64,000 bases of DNA from contig NZ_JAUCBR010000007.1 in the NCBI RefSeq assembly GCF_034676725.1, positions 1 through 64,000 on the forward strand. Reading direction: 5' to 3'. Source of the DNA: Denitromonas sp. GTDB lineage: Bacteria; Pseudomonadota; Gammaproteobacteria; Burkholderiales; Rhodocyclaceae. A program made the translations under genes and the position numbers. Below, in pieces: positions 58,301-64,000 of the stretch. Position 1 is the stretch's first letter. The number at the start of each line of letters is the position of its first letter. Below the pieces are notes generated by a model that was given only the letters and a program-made list of their open reading frames with translations, was not told where the DNA came from and did no database searches.

Positions 58301-61300
58301 GGTTGCTGACGCATAAAGCACCGCGTCGCTGTTCGCCACAGCCTGCCCGACCGTCGCGGACAGATTCGACGCGCCAGAGGCAACATGCGCCTCGTCAAGA
58401 ATCAGCATCCCGTTGTTGGCCGCGATCTCCGTCAGCAACGCGGCCTTCGGGTTCTTGTGGTACGCACGCATGAACTGCGAGTAGGTCGCCAACACCATGT
58501 CGGTGTCAGGCTCCACTGCCCCGCTCGTCAGAGCCGCCTTGCGCTCCTGTGGCGTCGTCGCCCGGTACAGAACCTCGTTTTCAGTGCCGAACCGCTTGAC
58601 GCTCTCGCCATCGTTGAAGATGAACAGCTTTTTGAAGAGGTGCTGACTGCCGATGTCGCTGATGTCCCGGAAGATGTCAGTGAACAACTCCGATTTGATG
58701 GTCAGGAACACCGGCATCTTCTCGTTGAGCTTCGCATAGCGCAGCATTGCCGCGACGAACCGCCCCTTGCCCATGCCCGTCTGGTCGGCATTGATGATGC
58801 CCCGCCCCTCTTCCACCGCCTTGATGGCGAGGCCGATGGCATCCACCTGCTCCGGGCTAAAATACCGGGACAGTTCCTCTTCGTCGTACCGGAGCTTCCC
58901 GGCGACATACTTGTCGATGCCACCGAATCGCGATTCCAGATCGTTGAGCGCGGCGTAGGTGGCTCCCGCCATGTTGATTGGCACCATAGCGGTCGGCTCG
59001 CCGATCCGCGACGCCGCCTGATACGGCGCTTGGAACTCATTGACGTGGCGCTCTGCCGGGGCACTGAGGTCGGGATAGTCCGACAGCACCGCCTGCGGCA
59101 CTGGCTTGCCTTCCGCCAAAGCCTTGTCGATCACGTCCCGATGCGTGACAGGCGTCTCCAACCTGTCCGTGATCTCCGCCAACTCTTCCTGCGTCAGCTT
59201 GACCTCGCCCCTCTGTGCGGCAGCCAGCTTCTCACTCGCCCAATCGGTGACGCCGTACTTCAAGAACTCAAGCCGCTTGAACCGCGCAGCCGCCTCGCTG
59301 CCGGAGTTGCGCGTCGGCACACCGATACCGGAACCAGCACGACTCGCGGACACTTCGCTATTCCATGCCTGCAAAGTCATCTGCCACGGCTCGCTCTGCC
59401 CGGCTCCGCTCGCCGGTTGCGCCGCGCCAGACTCCACGACACCCGATTGATTGGCCGTCCCCGGCGCTCGTGGCACACTCTGCTCGCTACCGGATTTGAC
59501 AGGCCCGCCCTGCTCTGGGAGCGCGGCATCTTGTTCCGATGCCTCGACCGCCGCAGGCTCACCAAACACGCTCAGGTCAGGCTCGCCGCCGAGCGCCGCA
59601 ATCACCCGCTCCGCGTCCACCCCATTCTGGGGCGCAAGCTCACGAAACTCAGCGAGCACTGCCCGGCGCTGCGCAATTCCCTCTTGAACATCGCGAACTT
59701 CCAGCGCAAGGATGTGGCCCTTTCCACGCGCACGCTCCACGTTCTCCAGCCGCGCATAGATGTCGCGCAGCCCGGTCAGCGCGAAACCAAGTCGGTCGCG
59801 CACCGGATGCGGCAGACCGGACAACACGTCATCTTCTGCAATGGCATCCGCCGCTGGCCCTTCGTCTTGCTCTGCGGTACGCACGGCAGCCGCGCCCGCG
59901 CCAAACACCGGCTCTACGCCGCCCAAGGCCGACGCGCTGACGCTCGGTTCTGCAATCTGCTTTTTCACCGGCTCGGGCTTCGGTGCGTCGTAGCGTTCGA
60001 TGACATGCCCAGCCCACTGCCACAGATCGTCGTAGCTCGTGATGATCGGCAGCTTCTCCGGCACTTCGGCCTGAATTGGCTCGGGTCGCTTGTCGCCAAT
60101 CACCAGCAGCCGGACGTTGAAGCCAGCCCCGTGCCGTGCGTACAAGCGGCCATCCACCTCGGTCATCCCATGCACCTCGTAGTGGTCATGGAGGTAGTTG
60201 AGAAACGCCTTCGCGCCACCCTTGATGGTGCCATCCGATTGCGCACTGTCTGCACCGAAGATCACCACCGAGCGGCCTGCATCCTTGCGGGCCTCCAGCG
60301 CCCGCAGGGGGATGTAGTGATCGAGCTTGCGCACATTCGGAATCTTGTCGAACGCCTTGGGTGCGTCCATCTGCCCGAACGGCGGATTCGCGATGGTGTA
60401 ATCGAAGCCCTGCTCCATCCCGAACACGCGGCGGAACCCCACCTCAGTCGCATCACCGAGATGCGGCTGAATGCGCCCCGTCTCCCGCAGGGCGGCAAAG
60501 CGGTTAGCATCAAGCTCGACGCCAAATACCCGCACCGCTTCCGGCAAAAGATTGACCAGACCGCCATTGCCTGCGGTCGGCTCAAGCGCCGACTTGCCAG
60601 TCAGATCATCGTTGCCTACCAACAGGCGCTGAGCGATGACCGACATCGGGAGCGGTGTCGAATACTGCTGGAGAAACACACTTTCGGCGGTGCGCATCCG
60701 CGCAGTTGGCAGACCATAGTAGAAGTCCGTGGCGAGCCTGAATGCCGCCTCGTCGGGCTTGCTGGCGAGCGCCGTGAAGCGGCGATAGCTCGCCGCCTCG
60801 ACCGCCTCCTGCAAGTGGTGCAACTGATCGTCCGAGGGTTCCCCGTCACGAGCGTGCTTGCCATACACAGTCTTGGCAAACCGCACCAGATCGGGCCACG
60901 CTGTCTTGCCGCCTTGCCTGATCGTCCAGAGGAACCCTTCCGCGCACGCACGCAATTCCTCATCATCCGACGCCCGCAGGAACGCAGGCCGCCCGAGCTT
61001 CGCAGCCTGCTGCGATCCCTCCGCGACAGCATTGTCCGACGACAGCCGAATGAAACGCCCCGCTGGGGACTCATAGACGTACTGGCCCGCCCGGTTCTGG
61101 CCGAGAGGCCGCGAACGCATGGTCAGCGCGTTCAAGTTTGCACCGAACTTCTCGGTGATCTTCTCCCGGAACACCCGGTCGATTTCCGCTGGCTCCACTT
61201 CAACGAGCGGACAACTCTCGATGCCGAATGCCGCCGCGAGCGCCTTTGGGCGCAGCCGCTGATCGTCACCGTGGAGGTAGTAAATGCCCTTGTCGTAGCG

Positions 61301-62323
61301 CGGCGAGCCGACCACAGGAAGGAAGCCAATTTCGCGCAGGCGGGCCGGATCGCCGCGATCCTGCATGTCCAGCACCACTAGCCGATGCTTTCCATCCGCC
61401 ATGCGCTGATCGCCGAGGTAGATGCCATGTTCGGCAAGGTCAATCCATTTTTGTTTTTTCGACATACTCCGTCCTTCCTCTGGCTTGCGCTCGACCGGCG
61501 CAGCCGCAGGCTCGGCCTGCTGCAATTTCCGATTTTCGAGAAGCGACACAAGCTGGCTTCCAAGCTGCCCCACGCGCTCGGGCGACAGGCCCGACCTCGC
61601 GCTATGCTCCCCCGGTGACGCCAGCCAATCCCCCGCCACTTCGGCAGCCATGTCCGGCTCGCTCTGCGCATAACTCCAAAGGAAGCTGTCGGCATTCGCG
61701 ACCGCATCGGACAAACCGGCATAACCGGGATGATCCCCGCGCCTGATCTCCGCAAGCTCAGCAAGCACCCGCTGCGCCTCGATGGCACTTCCGAGGTAGC
61801 GACCCACGTAGCGATCAGGCACCTCTCGCGAGTACCCGCCCTGCGCCATCGCGACCAGCGCAAGATCAAGACTGTCAGCACTCCGCGAGCCAATCGGAGC
61901 CGGGCTACCCGGCTCGGACACGTCAAACTCAGCAACCGTCACTGCTCCACCAGTGCGCCAAGCGACGGCCATACGTCGCTCCGCGCCATGACTCAGTGCC
62001 ACGCTTACTCTGGATGCAACCAATTCACTCGCCACTGCCCTCATCGCCTCTGGCGAGGCTGGCAACAACTCGAACCGATTGAGGAATGCAACCGACGCCG
62101 CCCGTCGCGTCTCGACAAGACGCAACTCGCCGAGATAGCCGACGAACCCGGCGTCCGCCTCTGCCTCCCGGTCAAAACCCACCCAGAAAGGCCGCATCGG
62201 CGACAGGTAGACGTGACGCCCAAGCTGGGCCGCCGCAAGGTCGCGCTGCTCTTGATAGCGCGGCGCTTGAGCCGCGCTCAGAATTCGTAGAGCGACACCG
62301 CGCTCTTCCTCTGTTTTCGCCAT
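55328..62323 (-). CDS. DarB-like protein: N6-adenine methyltransferase plus Strawberry-notch helicase
   Basis: 2331 residues. After ~560 residues without a clear domain, the methyltransferase has SAM motif EPTAGNGGL (581-589) and catalytic NPPF (646-649). Around residues 1100-1500 a superfamily II helicase of the Strawberry-notch type has NADQTGMGKGRF (Walker A), ILDEAHVASG (Walker B) and YASATPLKG, followed by the SNO C-terminal region with RSGSTGISLHATDR. Phage P1 DarB has the same combination and protects DNA from type I restriction on entry. Probable role: antirestriction during conjugation. Starts 12 bases after a terminator. Confidence 0.9.
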   Translation of the reverse strand: MAKTEEERGVALRILSAAQAPRYQEQRDLAAAQLGRHVYLSPMRPFWVGFDREAEADAGFVGYLGELRLVETRRAASVAFLNRFELLPASPEAMRAVASELVASRVSVALSHGAERRMAVAWRTGGAVTVAEFDVSEPGSPAPIGSRSADSLDLALVAMAQGGYSREVPDRYVGRYLGSAIEAQRVLAELAEIRRGDHPGYAGLSDAVANADSFLWSYAQSEPDMAAEVAGDWLASPGEHSARSGLSPERVGQLGSQLVSLLENRKLQQAEPAAAPVERKPEEGRSMSKKQKWIDLAEHGIYLGDQRMADGKHRLVVLDMQDRGDPARLREIGFLPVVGSPRYDKGIYYLHGDDQRLRPKALAAAFGIESCPLVEVEPAEIDRVFREKITEKFGANLNALTMRSRPLGQNRAGQYVYESPAGRFIRLSSDNAVAEGSQQAAKLGRPAFLRASDDEELRACAEGFLWTIRQGGKTAWPDLVRFAKTVYGKHARDGEPSDDQLHHLQEAVEAASYRRFTALASKPDEAAFRLATDFYYGLPTARMRTAESVFLQQYSTPLPMSVIAQRLLVGNDDLTGKSALEPTAGNGGLVNLLPEAVRVFGVELDANRFAALRETGRIQPHLGDATEVGFRRVFGMEQGFDYTIANPPFGQMDAPKAFDKIPNVRKLDHYIPLRALEARKDAGRSVVIFGADSAQSDGTIKGGAKAFLNYLHDHYEVHGMTEVDGRLYARHGAGFNVRLLVIGDKRPEPIQAEVPEKLPIITSYDDLWQWAGHVIERYDAPKPEPVKKQIAEPSVSASALGGVEPVFGAGAAAVRTAEQDEGPAADAIAEDDVLSGLPHPVRDRLGFALTGLRDIYARLENVERARGKGHILALEVRDVQEGIAQRRAVLAEFRELAPQNGVDAERVIAALGGEPDLSVFGEPAAVEASEQDAALPEQGGPVKSGSEQSVPRAPGTANQSGVVESGAAQPASGAGQSEPWQMTLQAWNSEVSASRAGSGIGVPTRNSGSEAAARFKRLEFLKYGVTDWASEKLAAAQRGEVKLTQEELAEITDRLETPVTHRDVIDKALAEGKPVPQAVLSDYPDLSAPAERHVNEFQAPYQAASRIGEPTAMVPINMAGATYAALNDLESRFGGIDKYVAGKLRYDEEELSRYFSPEQVDAIGLAIKAVEEGRGIINADQTGMGKGRFVAAMLRYAKLNEKMPVFLTIKSELFTDIFRDISDIGSQHLFKKLFIFNDGESVKRFGTENEVLYRATTPQERKAALTSGAVEPDTDMVLATYSQFMRAYHKNPKAALLTEIAANNGMLILDEAHVASGASNLSATVGQAVANSDAVLYASATPLKGVSNFAIYNKIFPDSVDLRTLPDTLKAGGEALQEAISTNMARDGVLIRREHDFSKLTFHTRNPDAARRQRNVELADSLSDIIGEMSYLAGDVSKAVSDMNKGYKKGWEEIPEKDRQGARMQASSMNFGSRLYSLNRQFLLGIKIEDAVETALNDLSNGRKPVIAVENTGESLLRQVISRRAGIEHLEAELTELDERAGALSEEEKARRDVLVSSINDAMRNVVLDEPPQYRELLESMLDRIGVIKIQGRYGDVQRIKPESEEYQEAEDRVREKIRAFPDLPLTPIDVVKKELQQRGHPVAEVSGRTASITPNAANPAMWDVNFHAKADAVANVAGFQNGKYDAIVITRSGSTGISLHATDRFEDSDIRQRDFIVLQKAANIAEFLQWMGRVNRKDQVVPPVITGLESGLPAELRLTMMHNAKLRKLSANTTSNRENANLEGEEFDLLNDVGDRVALEWLAENPDVAELLDINLPSEDDLDDAARFSQECPYINKLMGRLMMVSVEKQEEILKTLTERFADKIEELEQRGENPFKVDVFEWKAKIVKEEELQSGVIRSAGSTFDEPVKLVTVRYEQDIFPIRSEKLLGMVKAGLELYRAEPAVDERGSLRSFREQLEGMRDGWVRRQLPTKLRESEEPLSVLLDGKDVAGAKGAKERADWLLTNLDAFRPGVRLTHEDPFKGERKGVITSVELPKDKEDFFLLSKYRAKVAFPGEDRVREITLATVRTQGKDLFSGSWISLDPDKVATMPHIKRQAEQVMAEFDAAPDGKVIRTQYVLQGNIFRACELASKQKLGSPILFTDEEGNRQRAVLLKDRITPDMVKALPIGLDARDICDYIDEYLDPKHPEFRQRSMYGSFRIYDAGVKDMKKGEGIMFEVLNGGDAFRLSIPGTKSRAGALMTDGTIFDIGQKTPEGSLRLKLSGTKSYMQVDVDRDDLRSLMELMQRNHHVGKFYVPEPDHDVIKALKERFRLEHGRNLEVATDDGPAP

Positions 62324-62334
62324 TCACCACCACC

Positions 62335-62377
62335 AAAACAAAACGGGCGGGAGCGCCCTTAACGACACTCCCGCCCG
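62335..62377 (-). terminator. Strong intrinsic terminator or attenuator before the DarB-like gene
   Basis: Minus strand: 10-bp perfect stem CGGGCGGGAG/CTCCCGCCCG (62377-62368 with 62353-62344), then TTTTGTTTT. It ends the transcript of the 63700 gene only 12 bases before the DarB-like ATG; no promoter fits between, so expression of the giant gene would need read-through. Confidence 0.85.
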
Positions 62378-62407
62378 CATGAACACGCCCTTTACCCAGC
62401 GGACGGA

Positions 62408-63700
62408 TTACGGGGCATAGTCGTAATCGTCGTCCACTACCGGCTCATCAGCAGCAGGCACTTCCGGTTCAACCGGCTTGGCCGCTTCGGTCTTGGCTTC
62501 GGCAGCCAGAGCAGGTTCGCCAGCCGGATTCATCGGCAGATCAGCCAGCTTCTGCACTTTCGGATACATCTGAACGGGAGACGCGAAGACTGCATACGGC
62601 TCACCGTCCGGGTGACGATGCACAGCCACTACGGTTTTGGTGTAGCCGGGGGTTTCGCGCACCCGCGTCTCATCGACGGCTTCCTTGATGGTGTAGGCCG
62701 CGAGTTGCGGACGATCCTTGTCGTTGAGATAGGTCTTGCGCGAGTCGGCACCGAAGTCGATCTTCTCTGCGGCGATCACCTCGACCTGCAAGGCACCGGC
62801 CTTCGCGCCGTAGTACAGGTTGCGGATCGACTCGACCACACCCTCGTCGGGGGAGTTGAACTTCGGCTCATCCAGACCCTTGAGGCCAGCGATCACGGCG
62901 CGAGCCGTGTCGAGTTGGCGGTTCGCCATGTCGGACTTGCCCGGCTTGGCGGTCATCAGGTCGTCGATGGTCTTGTCGGCATCGACCTTGCGCGGCACTT
63001 CCTTGTGCTCACCAAGGTTCTGATCGAACACCTTGGCAAGCTCAGTGGACGGATACACACGCGGCGAAGCGACCACCTTGCCCTCGTGCATCACGCGCAT
63101 GATGACAAGCGGATCACGAGCACGACCCTGATCGTCCTTGATTGCCAGCGCATCGGAAAGCGCCTTGTCGATACCGTCTTTGTCGGCCACAACGCTCGAC
63201 TTCATCAGCTCGACATACGCCTGCGCGGGCGAACGACGCCCGTTGTACTCGCCAGCCTCCTTGAGCTTCACATGGGCGAAGCCGGACATCACTTCGGCCT
63301 CGGGGTTCGTGCTCATGGTCTTCGGCCAGTGCGCCCGGTACTCGGTGACGCCGTTCTCGTCTTTGCCGAGGCGGCGAGCATCGTCGAACGAAAGCAGCTT
63401 GATGCCTGCCTTGGCCTTGTCGGAGATCGAATCGCGAGTGTTCTCGCCCGTCACGTACTGGGCCTTGATCTTGTCCACGTTATCGTTGGGACGGTCAGCG
63501 GAACGCTCCTGCACCGTATTCAGGCGCACCTTGATCTTCTCGTCCGGCTTGTCGGCCTTATGGCCGACTGCATAGTGAAAACCCTCTGCGGGTGTCTCGT
63601 AGTCTTCCACCACAAGGAAGACGCGCTCAGCACGCGGGCCTTTGTTCGGCTGACCGCCGCCGCTGCGCTGGCCCAGCTTGCTGGGATCGAAGCTGCTCAT
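62408..63700 (-). CDS. Hypothetical protein with acidic C-terminal tail
   Basis: 430 residues from ATG 63700 (AAGGAG five bases upstream). Basic, Gly-rich N terminus (KLGQRSGGGQPNKGPRAERV), a long alpha-beta region and a Pro/Ala/Glu linker ending DEPVVDDDYDYAP, an acidic tail of the kind used by SSB proteins to recruit partners. No enzymatic motif. It has its own promoter and terminator, so it may be strongly expressed. Confidence 0.72.
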   Translation of the reverse strand: MSSFDPSKLGQRSGGGQPNKGPRAERVFLVVEDYETPAEGFHYAVGHKADKPDEKIKVRLNTVQERSADRPNDNVDKIKAQYVTGENTRDSISDKAKAGIKLLSFDDARRLGKDENGVTEYRAHWPKTMSTNPEAEVMSGFAHVKLKEAGEYNGRRSPAQAYVELMKSSVVADKDGIDKALSDALAIKDDQGRARDPLVIMRVMHEGKVVASPRVYPSTELAKVFDQNLGEHKEVPRKVDADKTIDDLMTAKPGKSDMANRQLDTARAVIAGLKGLDEPKFNSPDEGVVESIRNLYYGAKAGALQVEVIAAEKIDFGADSRKTYLNDKDRPQLAAYTIKEAVDETRVRETPGYTKTVVAVHRHPDGEPYAVFASPVQMYPKVQKLADLPMNPAGEPALAAEAKTEAAKPVEPEVPAADEPVVDDDYDYAP

Positions 63701-63775
63701 AAAAACTCCTTTCATCTAAGGTTCTGAGTTATGCGGCGGATTGCCGTAGCCCGAAACGAATTTCGAGACATGGCA

Positions 63776-63804
63776 AATATAACCACCAAGGTTGCAAACG
63801 TCAA
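63776..63804 (-). promoter_or_regulatory. Promoter of the 63700 gene
   Basis: TTGACG (63804-63799), 17-base spacer, TATATT (63781-63776), giving a ~70-base leader that contains a CGAAA-TTCG-TTTCG hairpin. Confidence 0.75.
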
Positions 63805-63845
63805 TATACACGATCATAATTCTCACAGCAGAATCAGGCACTTAC

Positions 63846-63861
63846 TCAGAAAATTGTCGTT
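63846..63861 (+). repeat. 16-bp repeat shared with 36221-36236
   Basis: TCAGAAAATTGTCGTT, 42 bases upstream of the -35 at 63804. A related GTGTCGTTGC follows at 63889-63898. Confidence 0.6.
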
Positions 63862-63990
63862 TTGCTTTTTGGCGGTTCATGTCATTTCTGTGTCGTTGCG
63901 CGTTTCTAATTTTTACGCTAAGATGGCACACATTGACATGTGAATGATATGATGCTACCGATTTGCCGAAATCAGGGAAAGGGCAACGGA

Positions 63991-64000
63991 ATGCACAACA
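63991..64000 (+). CDS. Start of a plus-strand gene running out of the window
   Basis: ATG 63991 is preceded by AAAGGG eight bases upstream. A TTGACA lies at 63933-63938, but the matching -10 (TACCGA) is poor. Only three codons are visible. Confidence 0.35.

Noticed and set aside
58385..61381. 998-codon plus-strand open frame opposite the DarB-like gene
   Set aside because: It mirrors a convincing methyltransferase/helicase gene; long antisense frames are expected at this GC content and it has no domain or ribosome site.
63731..63943. 70-codon plus-strand frame
   Set aside because: It runs through the promoter region of the 63700 gene and has no ribosome site.
1..64000. Relaxase, replication initiator, ParA, tRNA or rRNA genes
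   Set aside because: I looked for relaxase His triads, Rep iteron proteins, deviant Walker ParA motifs and tRNA-like cloverleaf sequence among the genes and gaps and found none I could support.

Overview
The window is about 64 kb of GC-rich accessory DNA and looks like part of a large conjugative plasmid or integrative element of a beta- or gammaproteobacterium. That host guess rests on GC-rich codon use, Shine-Dalgarno starts, sigma70-type promoters and KfrA, ParB, ArdC, HU and TopB-type plasmid genes. I see no rRNA, tRNA, housekeeping operon, replication initiator, relaxase or complete type IV secretion set, so those would lie outside the window. Genes are packed in long operons with many ATGA or TGATG overlaps.

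Layout. 1-2.75 kb (+): the end of an upstream gene, a PcfJ-like protein and a small coupled gene. 2.8-10.3 kb (-): small conserved genes, an OmpA-like protein with a membrane partner, a tyrosine recombinase, a DUF6283-like protein, a DEDDh exonuclease and an operon of unknown small genes. 10.5-21.6 kb (+): a promoter-led operon with a 1123-residue unknown protein and a KfrA-like coiled-coil protein, then a second operon with two secreted proteins, small genes, a polyvalent zincin/phosphoribosyltransferase protein and a DUF6685-like protein. 21.6-36.1 kb (-): an ArdC-type antirestriction protein, topoisomerase III, a second divergent type IA topoisomerase and two proteins sharing a repeated ~45-residue module. 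36.4-38.1 kb (-): an HD hydrolase and a ParB that ends in an FtsK-gamma-like winged helix. 38.3-43.3 kb (+): a small HTH protein, a HerA/VirB4-like ATPase with an inserted DUF5710-like domain, a PnuC-like membrane protein, HU, small genes and a secreted thermonuclease.

43.2-63.7 kb (-): a small secreted protein, a four-repeat type I-E CRISPR mini-array without cas genes, an LPD1-type polyvalent protein, an M23 peptidase, four secreted or membrane proteins (at least two of them paralogues), a cytosolic protein, a 2331-residue DarB-like methyltransferase plus Strawberry-notch helicase protein, and an unknown protein with an acidic tail. A new plus-strand gene probably begins at 63991.

How it fits together (inference). 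One block handles DNA topology and partition (TopB pair, ParB-gamma, KfrA, HU, HerA-like ATPase). Another looks like counter-defence for incoming DNA (ArdC-like, DarB-like, LPD1 and phosphoribosyltransferase polyvalent proteins), joined by a small CRISPR array that would borrow host Cas proteins. A third is an envelope apparatus (M23 peptidase plus secreted proteins). Several promoters share a 16-bp palindromic operator placed exactly between the -35 and -10 boxes, which suggests one plasmid-wide repressor. Three copies of an element with conserved flanks and unrelated but self-complementary stems are the least explained structure in the window.
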